A DNA stretch of 18,097 nt, from contig JBGFRR010000002.1 in the NCBI GenBank assembly GCA_041695045.1, positions 1-18,097 on the forward strand, read 5' to 3'. The position numbers and the translations under genes are program-made. Within the stretch, counting starts at the first letter, position 1, and every line of letters begins with the position of its first letter. The stretch is from JBGFRR01 sp041695045 (GTDB lineage: Bacteria > Bacteroidota > Ignavibacteria > UBA10030). The notes below the pieces were generated by a model, which was not told where the DNA came from, made no database searches, and saw nothing but the letters and a program-made list of their open reading frames with translations. Positions 1 through 7,396 of this stretch are shown one piece after another.

Positions 1-1928
1 GGGAATCCGCTTCCAACCTCCCAGCGGAACGTTACGTCGAGGTTGTCGAGCGGGTGCAGTACGGCGAGCAGGTTCAAGGTATGGCGACGGTCGTAGCGGG
101 GGAAGTAGACGAAGCCATTCGAGTTGATCGTCGTCCAGCCAAGCGTGTAGGCGGCATAAAGGTCGACGTAGGGAACCCCGAACCGCACCAGCGTCTCTAA
201 TCCGTACGCCTTCCCGGTGCTGTTGATATAATCGGGGTCAAGCGCATCGACCTTGTCGCGGTTATAGGTCGCCAGCGACCCGTAGGTCTTGTAGTACGCT
301 TGAACGCTGGTTGAAAGTTCGCGCAGGGGGTTCCCCTCAATTCCCACCACGTAATGGTCGGCCTGCTCCGAGCGTAAATCATCCGGCACCTTAATCCACG
401 CATCGAAGATGGCGATCACGTCATCCTCGTTGTTCACGGTGATGATGTTCTGGTTAACGCGGCCGTAGGAGAACTTCGCCTTCCAATCCGTCCCGACCCG
501 CTTGCTCACATTGAGCCGCGGCTGCAGAACATCCCACGAGGCCTGTCGTTGGAACATCGAACCGATATCGACGTGTATTCCCCCATCGATCTGAATGTCT
601 TCCATCGTTGCCTGATACCGCAGCCAACCCCACGTTTCGACGAACGAGCTGAACAAGCGACGCGATGCTCCAAAGGTGTTGACGAGGTTATATTCAAGGG
701 ACGGGAAGCTGAATTCGAACCCGAAAAAGAACAGGTCGTGCGAATCCGTGTAAAGCGTTGCGTTTGCATACACGCCCACCTCGCGCACGCTCGTCCGTGC
801 CGGTGTGATGGACTTTGACTCTTTCGGTTTGCGCTCTGCGATAAACGAGTTCTCGAACGCGACGGCCTGCACGTACAGCCGGTCCTGAATCAGTCCCGAG
901 CCACCGAACCCCACGGCATGATTGCGCCAGCCGTAGTCCGCCTCCTCGGGGTTGGAGGAACGCAGGTCGTCACCGCTGAAGAATGCCTGCATGCCGTAGC
1001 GCGCGTTGTTCTCTCCTTCTCGCGAAACTTTGATCAACGCATCGTAGAAAGAAAGCGGGACGTTCTTCTTCAGGAAGCGGTCGAACGTGCCGCTGAAGAG
1101 CGACTTGCGACCGCTCAGCAGCCATCGCAGGTTGCCGACCGTTGGGCCTTCGAGCAGAAGCTTCGATGAGATGAAATTAATGTTCGCGCGGCCGGAGATC
1201 GCCTGTGCGTTGCCATCGCGCGTCGTCATGTTCACCACCGAAGAAAGCCGACCGCCGAATCCGGGCGGGAAGGCACCGGTATAGACTTCCGTCGCCTTGA
1301 TCACATCCGCATCAAAAATGCTGAAGATGCCGAATGCGTGGTAGGGGTTGTAGATTTTCATCCCGTCGAGAAGAATGAGATTCTGATCCCCCGCTCCACC
1401 ACGAACATAGAAATGGGAATTGACGTCGCTCGTCGACACAACGCCGGGAAGAATTTGGATTGCACGGAAGATATCCTCCTGCACCGTCACCGGCACCACG
1501 CGAATGTCCCGCTGGTCCATGATGTGGACGCTGGAGTGAATTTCTGTGAGCTCGCGCTTGGCCCGCTCGGTGACCACAACCTCGGAGAATTCGATGGCCT
1601 TCGGTGCAAGTCGGAAATTGAGCGTGAGGGGCTCGACGCCGCGAACCTCAATCCGTTGGATGACCCGCTCGTAACCGATGGAACTCACGGATACTTCATA
1701 CGACCCCGGTGCAACGTTGGGAATCAGGTAAAAACCGTTCATGTTCGTTGCGGCGCCTTTGTTCGTCCCCACAAGGACAACATTGGCGAACGGAAGCCTC
1801 TCCCCCGTTGCACTATCGGAGACAACGCCGCGAATGTCCGCCGTTTGTCCTGTTGACGGCAATTGTCCACGGGAAGGATACGGAAGAAGTATGAGGGCGA
1901 GAAGAAGACTTGCGGTACGCGACATCAT
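1..1928 (-). CDS. TonB-dependent outer-membrane receptor, 5' part (C-terminus beyond window)
   Basis: The minus-strand frame is open from an ATG at 1928 (ATGATG, so 1925 is an alternative) to the window edge, about 642 codons. It starts with a signal peptide (MMSRTASLLLALILLPYPSRG). Residues ~28-105 form a carboxypeptidase-regulatory-like beta domain (GVVSDSATGERLPFANVVLVG, then GFYLIPNVAPGSYEVSV). Residues ~120-235 form the plug, with the YVRGGAGDQNLILLDGMKIY segment and the FPPGFGGRLSSVVNMTTRDG segment typical of these receptors. The remainder reads as beta-barrel strands rich in aromatic and polar residues. The family imports siderophores, oligosaccharides or peptides using TonB energy; the substrate cannot be told. 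It diverges from a secreted peptidase gene, so uptake of peptide products is possible but is inference. No strong Shine-Dalgarno is seen before the start. The barrel end is missing only because the window stops. Confidence 0.93.
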   Translation of the reverse strand, partial: MMSRTASLLLALILLPYPSRGQLPSTGQTADIRGVVSDSATGERLPFANVVLVGTNKGAATNMNGFYLIPNVAPGSYEVSVSSIGYERVIQRIEVRGVEPLTLNFRLAPKAIEFSEVVVTERAKRELTEIHSSVHIMDQRDIRVVPVTVQEDIFRAIQILPGVVSTSDVNSHFYVRGGAGDQNLILLDGMKIYNPYHAFGIFSIFDADVIKATEVYTGAFPPGFGGRLSSVVNMTTRDGNAQAISGRANINFISSKLLLEGPTVGNLRWLLSGRKSLFSGTFDRFLKKNVPLSFYDALIKVSREGENNARYGMQAFFSGDDLRSSNPEEADYGWRNHAVGFGGSGLIQDRLYVQAVAFENSFIAERKPKESKSITPARTSVREVGVYANATLYTDSHDLFFFGFEFSFPSLEYNLVNTFGASRRLFSSFVETWGWLRYQATMEDIQIDGGIHVDIGSMFQRQASWDVLQPRLNVSKRVGTDWKAKFSYGRVNQNIITVNNEDDVIAIFDAWIKVPDDLRSEQADHYVVGIEGNPLRELSTSVQAYYKTYGSLATYNRDKVDALDPDYINSTGKAYGLETLVRFGVPYVDLYAAYTLGWTTINSNGFVYFPRYDRRHTLNLLAVLHPLDNLDVTFRWEVGSGF

Positions 1929-2113
1929 GAAAACCGGAGGATGGTTGATGGACGTGTGATGAAGGTAGCGAGAAAGCCTCCAAGATGCAACGGACGGATG
2001 GCTCGCCGGGTCGGCAGGCTGTCTCCAAAAACCGACGAACGATTGCAACTCCAGCAAGTTCTTCGTACGTTGACGGTGTATTGTTTCTCGTTGAACCAAC
2101 GGATACTCACATC
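1929..2113. other. Divergent intergenic region between receptor and peptidase
   Basis: These 185 bases separate the start codons of two divergent genes and must hold both promoters. A TTGACG stands at 2070-2075, but there is no convincing -10 at the right distance, so no promoter is called. The peptidase frame remains open upstream to 1985 on the + strand, but that stretch lacks protein-like character, and the signal peptide begins only at 2114. Confidence 0.4.
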
Positions 2114-3868
2114 ATGAACTCCCGACGCTTCGCTCTCCGTCTTCTTGCCGTTCTCTTCTTCACGCAATTCTCAAACTCACAGAGCCATCTCGACATCTCG
2201 GCAATTATGCAGCATCTCGACAACGTTGCCGATGGCACCCGCGCGCTGAGGCACGCGGAATATTTCACCCGCTTCTGGCGGATCGGCGGAGGGCCGGGCT
2301 TCGACTCATCGGTCAATTATGTGTCGGCACACCTCGCGAAGATTGGATTCGGTCAACAGGGAAATTCCATCGGCACCATGCAGATTCTCGAAGACCCGCC
2401 CACCGCGCCGGTATGGGTGTCGGAGAATGCTTCGCTTTCGATCACCTCACCCGAGATCCGCACACTCCTGACGTTCAGCGATGTTCCGCTCATGCTCTGT
2501 CGCAACTCGTTCCCGCAAGACCGCACGGCGGAGCTTGTTTACGTTCCCGGCGGCGGCAAGGAGACCGACTACGAATCGGTGTACGTGGAGGGGAAAATCG
2601 TTCTGTGCGATGTTCATCCCTCGGCGGCGTTTCGTTACGCACTCGCTCGCGGCGCCCTCGGCATCATCTCGTCATTCGTTCCTCAGTATAACCATCCCGA
2701 CCGCTATCCTCAGGTTATCGCCGAGGGCTTCATTCCGTACGACCAGAACGCACAATCGTTCGGCCTGAACATCTCCCCATCTCTTGCACGTGAATTGCGG
2801 CAGTTGCTCACGCACACTCGCGTTGAGGTGCGCGTCGAGATCGCATCGAGGTTCATCACATCACCTGTCAGGACGCTCGTTGCCGAAATCCCCGGACGCA
2901 CACATCCCGAACAACGCATCGTGCTTGTCGCACACATCGACCATTACAAACCCGGCGCCAACGATAACGCCAGCGGGTCGGCGACGCTGCTGGAAATCGC
3001 CGAAAGCATGACGCACGCCATTCGCCGCGGCGATCTCCCCCATCCAGCGCGCACGCTCACGTTTCTCTGGGTTGACGAATATAAAGGAACACAACACTGG
3101 TTGAGACGCCAACCCGATGCACACAACACTATCGTTGCAGCATTGGTTCTCGATATGGTCGGGGGCAATCCGGCTATCACGGGCGGGTTGTTTCGCGTTG
3201 AGCGCATGCCCGACCCCGGCGTGATTTGGACGCGCCCACCTGACCAACACTCCGGTTGGGGCGGTGGGACATGGGAGAAAGAGAAGCTGGTTGGGAATTT
3301 TCTGAACGATTTCTCTTTGAGCGTTGTCGGGCAGCGTGCTCGAGCAACGCACTGGCTGACAACGCAGAATGTGTGGGAAGGGGGAAGCGACCATGACATT
3401 TTCCTGCGCGCGGGTATCCCCGCTCTGCTGAGCTGGCACTGGCCGGACGTTGCCTACCATTCCAGTATGGACGTCATCGGGAACTTAAGCATATCGGAGA
3501 TGCAAAACACCGCGGTGAGCGTTGGCACTACAGCGTTGGCGTTAGCGTACGGAAACGAGCCGGTCGCGCTCGAAGTGCTGCGAATCGTCTCCGGAGCAGC
3601 GCAAGAACGAATGAGCGTGGTGGAGGCGAATGCGATAACCGAGATTACCGATGTTCAACCCCGTGGAGTGCACAAGTTGGCCGCAACAAAGCGACAGGAA
3701 TTGGAAATCATCACGGCGTGGGAACGATGGTATGACGAGGCGCTTCGGTCGGTGGCGCGTATTCCCGTCAACCGCGCGTCCGATGCTCTGCGCACGGAAA
3801 TACAGACACACATACGCCGGCTTGCAGAGCGATCGGCCACGATCAAGAAGACCTTAGGGTTAGAATAA
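2114..3868 (+). CDS. Secreted M28-family zinc peptidase with PA-like insert
   Basis: The product is 584 aa. I chose the ATG at 2114 because it opens a clean signal peptide (MNSRRFALRLLAVLFFTQFSNS); an upstream in-frame ATG at 1985 would add 43 non-membrane residues. Residues ~100-250 resemble the protease-associated insert (KIVLCDVHPSAAFRYALARG, then GIIS). The peptidase domain follows, with the expected co-catalytic zinc ligands H274 (VAHID), D284 (GANDNASG), E322 (WVDEYKG), D347 (VLDMVG) and H449 (AYHSSMD). In classical M28 enzymes the position before the ligand Glu is a catalytic Glu; here it is Asp321, so activity may be altered or this is an aminopeptidase-like subfamily. The last ~100 residues are a helical tail of unknown role. 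Likely an envelope or extracellular aminopeptidase or carboxypeptidase. Confidence 0.88.
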   Translation: MNSRRFALRLLAVLFFTQFSNSQSHLDISAIMQHLDNVADGTRALRHAEYFTRFWRIGGGPGFDSSVNYVSAHLAKIGFGQQGNSIGTMQILEDPPTAPVWVSENASLSITSPEIRTLLTFSDVPLMLCRNSFPQDRTAELVYVPGGGKETDYESVYVEGKIVLCDVHPSAAFRYALARGALGIISSFVPQYNHPDRYPQVIAEGFIPYDQNAQSFGLNISPSLARELRQLLTHTRVEVRVEIASRFITSPVRTLVAEIPGRTHPEQRIVLVAHIDHYKPGANDNASGSATLLEIAESMTHAIRRGDLPHPARTLTFLWVDEYKGTQHWLRRQPDAHNTIVAALVLDMVGGNPAITGGLFRVERMPDPGVIWTRPPDQHSGWGGGTWEKEKLVGNFLNDFSLSVVGQRARATHWLTTQNVWEGGSDHDIFLRAGIPALLSWHWPDVAYHSSMDVIGNLSISEMQNTAVSVGTTALALAYGNEPVALEVLRIVSGAAQERMSVVEANAITEITDVQPRGVHKLAATKRQELEIITAWERWYDEALRSVARIPVNRASDALRTEIQTHIRRLAERSATIKKTLGLE

Positions 3869-3877
3869 CTGCTGAGC

Positions 3878-3895
3878 GGGAGGACAATACCTCCC
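3878..3895. terminator. Hairpin in the convergent gap
   Basis: GGGAGG (3878-3883) and CCTCCC (3890-3895) form a 6-bp stem with a 6-nt loop. It lies inside the 27-bp gap between the converging peptidase and binding-protein genes, ending exactly against the minus-strand stop codon. There is no U-tract on either side, so a bidirectional terminator is suggested by position only. Confidence 0.35.
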
Positions 3896-4678
3896 CTACT
3901 GTTGTTGTCGAATGATCCTCACCAATTCTTCGAGTCCATCCGTGAGCGCGGCGGGGCCGGGTTGGAGAATGACCGTCGATTTGACCTCGTGCAAGCGGTT
4001 GTTGCGAACCGCTGTGATTTCTTTCCAGCCTTCGCGACTCCTCACCCGCTCAGGCTTAAACTGTTTCCCACACCACGACCCGATGATAATTTCCGGGTCG
4101 CGCCGGATAACCTCCTGCGGATCAACGACCCGGTTGCGGGCGTCATGGTAGGCGCGGAGCTCCGCAAAAACATCCTCCCCTCCTGCAACCTCGATGAGCT
4201 CGCTGACCCAGCAAATCCCCGAGATCAGCGGATCATCCCATTCCTCAAAATACACCCTGGGCCGTCGTGATCCCACGTGCTGCTCGGCTACCTGCTTCAA
4301 GCGTCGTTCGAATCGCTCCACCAACTCCTCGGTCTTCCTCTGCATGCCGACAATTCCGCCCACGATCAGAATCATCTGTAGAATCTCTTCCACGCTGCGC
4401 TGATTGAACGCAACCGCGTTCACGCCGCGCACAACGAACTCGCGCACGATGTCCGCCTGCAGGTCGCTGAATGCGAATACCACGTCGGGTTTCAGCGACA
4501 TGATCTGATCGAAGTTGGCATCGAGAAACGTGGAGACTTTCGGCTTTTGCCGGCGAGCTTCAAGAGGGCGCATGGTAAAGCCCGAAATCCCGACGATGCG
4601 ATCCTGACAGCCGAGCAGGTACAGTGTCTCCGTGGTTTCTTCAGTTAGACAGACGATGCGTTGAGGGTAGGAGGGCAC
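3896..4678 (-). CDS. BtuF-like ABC-transporter binding-fold protein, no signal peptide
   Basis: The product is 260 aa with a GTG start at 4678. It opens directly with the first strand of the class III periplasmic-binding fold (PQRIVCLTEETTETLYLLG, matching RIVSLLPSATE-type starts of cobalamin and iron-complex binding proteins). It continues with KPDVVFAFSDLQ, the long linker helix (VEEILQMILIVGGIVGM) and the second lobe (GEDVFAELRAYHD, DPEIIIGSW, LQPGPAALTDGLEELVRII). No signal peptide or lipobox is visible, although the family is normally periplasmic. Unsecreted stand-alone versions annotated as cobalamin-binding proteins exist, so a cytoplasmic role is possible. No permease or ATPase gene is adjacent. 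The sequence upstream is the repeat mosaic, with an AT-rich TTATATAA just before the start that could be a -10. I see no B12-box riboswitch. Ligand specificity is inference. Confidence 0.85.
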   Translation of the reverse strand: MPSYPQRIVCLTEETTETLYLLGCQDRIVGISGFTMRPLEARRQKPKVSTFLDANFDQIMSLKPDVVFAFSDLQADIVREFVVRGVNAVAFNQRSVEEILQMILIVGGIVGMQRKTEELVERFERRLKQVAEQHVGSRRPRVYFEEWDDPLISGICWVSELIEVAGGEDVFAELRAYHDARNRVVDPQEVIRRDPEIIIGSWCGKQFKPERVRSREGWKEITAVRNNRLHEVKSTVILQPGPAALTDGLEELVRIIRQQQ

Positions 4679-4704
4679 GGCAAAGGACTTGATGGTTATA
4701 TAAT

Positions 4705-4721
4705 TTGCGAAGGAGCCTGCC
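4705..4721 (+). repeat. GGAG box with the first bases of the palindrome element
   Basis: TTGCGAAGGAG (4705-4715) is followed by CCTGCC (4716-4721). The string GGAGCCTGCC is identical to the junction at the minus-strand edge of the 38-nt palindrome (4826 down to 4817). Here the palindrome does not continue (TATAAG follows), so this looks like a truncated or partly deleted copy. The next TTGCGAAGGAG begins at 4728. Confidence 0.5.
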
Positions 4722-4726
4722 TATAA

Positions 4727-4834
4727 GTTGCGAAGGAGTTGCACTCCTGAGCACATGAATAGGTACGACTGTTCGGGAGTACAACCTGCCTGCCCTGCCT
4801 GCCGGCAGGCAGGGCAGGCAGGCTCCCTCACAAC
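4727..4834. repeat. Imperfect inverted repeat interrupted by a 38-nt palindrome
   Basis: The left arm (4727-4753) starts GTTGCGAAGGAG. The right arm, read on the minus strand, starts GTTGTGAGGGAG (4834-4823) and resumes after the 38-nt palindrome with TTGTACTCC from 4784 down to 4770. With the palindrome skipped, the arms agree at 22 of 27 positions, and all five differences are transitions. The left arm also holds the uninterrupted equivalent of the insertion site, GGAG followed by TTGC (4735-4742), and an internal hairpin GGAGT-TGC-ACTCC (4735-4747). The spacer between the arms is about 16 nt. Confidence 0.7.
4785..4822. repeat. Perfect 38-nt palindrome, copy A (REP/MITE-like)
   Basis: The two 19-nt halves are exact reverse complements, built from CCTGCCTGC units and centred on GCCGGC at 4801-4806. 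On the minus strand it is preceded immediately by GGAG (4826-4823). Removing exactly these 38 bases joins GGGAGTACAA to CTCCC and restores a perfect hairpin GGGAGT-ACA-ACTCCC. A related 38-nt copy lies at 13495-13532. No target-site duplication is visible. Interpretation as an inserted non-autonomous element is inference from the restored hairpin and the internal empty site in the opposite arm. Confidence 0.8.
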
Positions 4835-4859
4835 TCCCAGGGCTCGAGAGTCAACCTGT

Positions 4860-4890
4860 CCGCCATCTGTTTGGCGGAACTCCCTCGCAA
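4860..4890. repeat. Hairpin plus fourth TTGCGAGGGAG box
   Basis: CCGCC (4860-4864) and GGCGG (4873-4877) form a 5-bp stem with an 8-nt loop. It is followed by CTCCCTCGCAA (4880-4890), which reads TTGCGAGGGAG on the minus strand. It is the fourth member of the TTGYGARGGAG box family in this gap; two point right (4705, 4728) and two point left (4833, 4890). Confidence 0.5.
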
Positions 4891-4896
4891 CCGATG

Positions 4897-4952
4897 AACT
4901 TACTACTTACTACTTTCTACTTTCTACTTACTACTTTTTACCTTCAACTCAC
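4897..4952. repeat. Heptamer tandem repeat at the 3' end of the EVE gene
   Basis: Eight consecutive 7-nt units run 4897-4952: AACTTAC, TACTTAC, TACTTTC, TACTTTC, TACTTAC, TACTTTT, TACCTTC, AACTCAC. The consensus is TACTTWC, and the phase is kept across 56 bases. The last unit contains the stop codon of the minus-strand EVE-domain gene (TGA at 4951-4949). Units nearest the gene are most diverged. Slippage-prone microsatellite is the simplest explanation. Confidence 0.75.
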
Positions 4953-5356
4953 CTACTCATCCTCAGAATCAATTCCCACAGCTTTTTCTCCACCGGCATC
5001 ACCGAGAGCCGGGGAATACGGACGAGGTCGAACGAAGCAAACTCTTTCTTCGCCTTGAGCGAAGCGAGTGTTACGGGAGACTGTAGTTTCTCTTTTGCTT
5101 TGAGGTCGATAACGACGTGGCGAGCGTCACGCTTGCGAGGGTCGGGATAGGCAGACTTCGAAACTTCAGCAATGCCGACGATGGCTTTTTCGTTCCCGGT
5201 ATGATACACAAGAACGAGGTCGCCTTTTTCCATAGCACGAAGGTGCTTCAGGGCAAGAGGATTTGAGACCCCCTCCCAGACCGTTTGCTTATCTTTCATC
5301 AGTTGTTCGAACGAATACTCCGTCGGCTCAGTCTTCACCAACCAATAGCGGGGCAT
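4949..5356 (-). CDS. EVE-domain protein (THYN1/YkqA-like)
   Basis: The product is 135 aa. The start is the ATG at 5356 because a strong AGGAGG lies 7-8 bases upstream (CAGGAGGTTGAAC-ATG) and the protein opens with the family hallmark MPRYWLVKTEPTEYSFEQL. An upstream in-frame start (5476) would translate inside the preceding gene. Further hallmarks are VWEGVSNPLALKHLRAMEKGD, VLVYHTGNEKAIVGIAEV and the closing RIPRLSVMPV. The EVE domain has a PUA-like fold and, in characterised cases, binds modified bases in DNA or RNA; the substrate here is unknown. Its first 29 bases, including the ribosome-binding site region, overlap the end of the pabBC fusion, so the two are probably translationally coupled. 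Confidence 0.93.
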   Translation of the reverse strand: MPRYWLVKTEPTEYSFEQLMKDKQTVWEGVSNPLALKHLRAMEKGDLVLVYHTGNEKAIVGIAEVSKSAYPDPRKRDARHVVIDLKAKEKLQSPVTLASLKAKKEFASFDLVRIPRLSVMPVEKKLWELILRMSR

Positions 5357-7331
5357 GTTCAACCTCCTGAGATGGGACGTTCTTATTCTTCGGGGATATT
5401 GGAAACTCCACCTTGACGCGCACCAATCCGCGCACGGCGTTGCAGATAAACACCTCATCGGCCAAACGAAGATCATCGAGTGTGAGGACTTCTTCCCTCA
5501 ATCGGCGCTTCCGAGACTTCAGAAGAAACTCACGATACGTCCCGGGCAACACACCACTTGTAAGGGGCGGCGTGATGTATTGACCTCCCTTCCTCACAAT
5601 CACATTGCTGCGCGCCCCTTCCGCAACTTCGTCGCGCTCGTTCAGGAAGAGCACATCAATGTAGCCGGCTAACATTGCCCGCTCAAGCTCACGGTCGTAG
5701 AATTGCCGGTTCGTCGTTTTGTGATACAGGAAACGGTCGGATGAATCGATCCGAGCCTCCGATACCTTCACAACCTGCTCCCCCTTCAACGCGTCGAGTG
5801 GACTGTAGGTGGCGTGCAACTCTCCCGCACGGCTCATGGTCAGGCGAACGCGGAACGCTAACGTGCCGCGGCTGAGTCGCTTCAGCGATTTGTTAAGCTT
5901 GGCGAGATAGGACTCAACGCGCTTTTTCTTAAACTCAAAACCAAAGTATTCCGCCGAGCGCTGGAGTCGCTTGAGATGATACGAACGCAAGAACCAGCTT
6001 CTCCCCGGCTCCCACCGGAACGTTTCGATCAGCCTAAACGCCCCGTGCCATCGCGTGAGAAACGAGCCTTTGAGCAAACATTCCCGATATTCATCGTCAA
6101 TCTTCGAATCGCTCACCACACCGCTACCGATGCCAAGCTCTGCGGTCTTTGTCTTTCGATCGATCGCGACTGTTCGGATCGCGACGCTGAATACGGCCTT
6201 CCGCTTTGGCACAAAAAAGCCAATCACACCGGTATAAACGCCTCGCGCTTCTCGTTCGAGTTCATGGATAATTTGCATCGTGCGAATTTTCGGCGCACCC
6301 GTGACAGAGCCGCTCGGAAACAGAGACCGGATCATCGCATACGGCCCAACGTCCTTCCCGATCCGTGCTTCAATCGTTGTCGTTGCCTGAAACACCGTTT
6401 CGAGCGCCTCAATCTCGAAGAATCGAACTACTTTGACGCTGCCCGTTGTCGCGATCTTCCCGACGTCATTGCGGAGAAGGTCGACGATCATCAGGTTCTC
6501 CGCACGGTCTTTCTCCGATGCCGTGAGCGCTGTCCGACGTTGCTTGTCTTCTTCAAGCGTTCGGCCGCGCGGAGCAGTTCCTTTCATCGGTCTGAGCGTT
6601 ATGCGCGAGCCATCAAGACGGAAGAACAGCTCCGGGGAGAACGAAAGGATTCGAGCATTGCGATGCGCGATGAAGGCGCTGTACCGCACGCGCTGTTCTT
6701 CCCGAAGCTGAACATACAGCGGCGCGGCAGCTTCCCTCCACGGAAACTTGAGCTTGAAGGTGTAATTCACCTGATACGTATCGCCTGCGAGGATGTATCC
6801 CTGAATTCTCTGGAGAGCATCGGCGTATGCGGGGGCGTCCATCATCGGACGAGGGTCGATGGGTGGAAATCGAATCGCCCACTCCTCTTCAACAAGCTCC
6901 CGCGCAATGTTCCTCGCCGTTGCTGTGCCGCCTGTGAACGTCCTCCGTATTCGATTCCACACGATGGGTGCTTCGTAAACGCCAAACCAGAGGTAAGGGT
7001 GCCATACGGCAGCGGGTCGCGGAAGAACCTTCTCGAACGCATATCCCGCTTCGTATGAAATGTATCCTGCAACCCAATAGCCGTCGTCCACCGCTTGCTG
7101 AACGTCGGCAAGTCGGCGCTCAACCGATTCCAGCGATGGAGCAACGATTCGATCTTCAGGCTTCAGAAAGACATAGCTATCTTTTTCGCCGGGATCGTAG
7201 CGGGCGGATTCTAATACAACAGCATCGCCGGCACGCTCAACCCACTCGAGAAACGCAGGTGTGAAGAGTCCGCTTGCATCGGTGATGCGATGGAGAAGCT
7301 TAGAGCTTCGCTTTGAGGGACGACGGGCCAT
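5328..7331 (-). CDS. pabBC: Fused aminodeoxychorismate synthase component I / aminodeoxychorismate lyase
   Basis: The product is 667 aa with an ATG start at 7331. Residues ~15-430 are a PabB/TrpE-type chorismate-binding domain: YISYEAGYAFE, SFSPELFFRLDG (230-241), PMKGTAPRG with the PabB-type active-site Lys250, ENLMIVDLLRND (278-289), FPSGSVTGAPK (338-348) and GIGSGVVSDS with DDEYRECLLK. PabB sequences carry this Lys, whereas TrpE does not. Residues ~432-667 are a fold-IV PLP enzyme (PabC): Lys538 in LYHKTTNRQFYD is the PLP lysine, followed by NERDEVAEGARSNV and TSGVLPGTYR. Together they turn chorismate plus ammonia into 4-aminobenzoate for folate synthesis. The glutamine amidotransferase PabA is not in the window. 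Such fusions are known in several bacterial phyla. No strong Shine-Dalgarno is seen. Confidence 0.95.
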   Translation of the reverse strand: MARRPSKRSSKLLHRITDASGLFTPAFLEWVERAGDAVVLESARYDPGEKDSYVFLKPEDRIVAPSLESVERRLADVQQAVDDGYWVAGYISYEAGYAFEKVLPRPAAVWHPYLWFGVYEAPIVWNRIRRTFTGGTATARNIARELVEEEWAIRFPPIDPRPMMDAPAYADALQRIQGYILAGDTYQVNYTFKLKFPWREAAAPLYVQLREEQRVRYSAFIAHRNARILSFSPELFFRLDGSRITLRPMKGTAPRGRTLEEDKQRRTALTASEKDRAENLMIVDLLRNDVGKIATTGSVKVVRFFEIEALETVFQATTTIEARIGKDVGPYAMIRSLFPSGSVTGAPKIRTMQIIHELEREARGVYTGVIGFFVPKRKAVFSVAIRTVAIDRKTKTAELGIGSGVVSDSKIDDEYRECLLKGSFLTRWHGAFRLIETFRWEPGRSWFLRSYHLKRLQRSAEYFGFEFKKKRVESYLAKLNKSLKRLSRGTLAFRVRLTMSRAGELHATYSPLDALKGEQVVKVSEARIDSSDRFLYHKTTNRQFYDRELERAMLAGYIDVLFLNERDEVAEGARSNVIVRKGGQYITPPLTSGVLPGTYREFLLKSRKRRLREEVLTLDDLRLADEVFICNAVRGLVRVKVEFPISPKNKNVPSQEVEHAPLLVGED

Positions 7332-7396
7332 GGGAATGACGGCCCGAATGTACGAAATGATTGGGCGGAAGGAAAGACGGAGAAAGGGGTTAAAGC

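Noticed and set aside
4679..4784. Possible cobalamin riboswitch upstream of the BtuF-like gene
   Set aside because: No B12-box or similar conserved core is present; the region is repeat sequence.
4728..5150. + strand frame of 140 codons starting in the repeat mosaic
   Set aside because: Its N-terminal part is translated palindrome (PACPACRQAGQAG) and heptamer repeat, and the rest is antisense to the EVE gene.
5976..7058. Long + strand open frame (360 codons) opposite the pabBC fusion
   Set aside because: It is antisense to a gene with full PabB motifs, has no family character, and is a typical shadow frame of GC-rich coding DNA.
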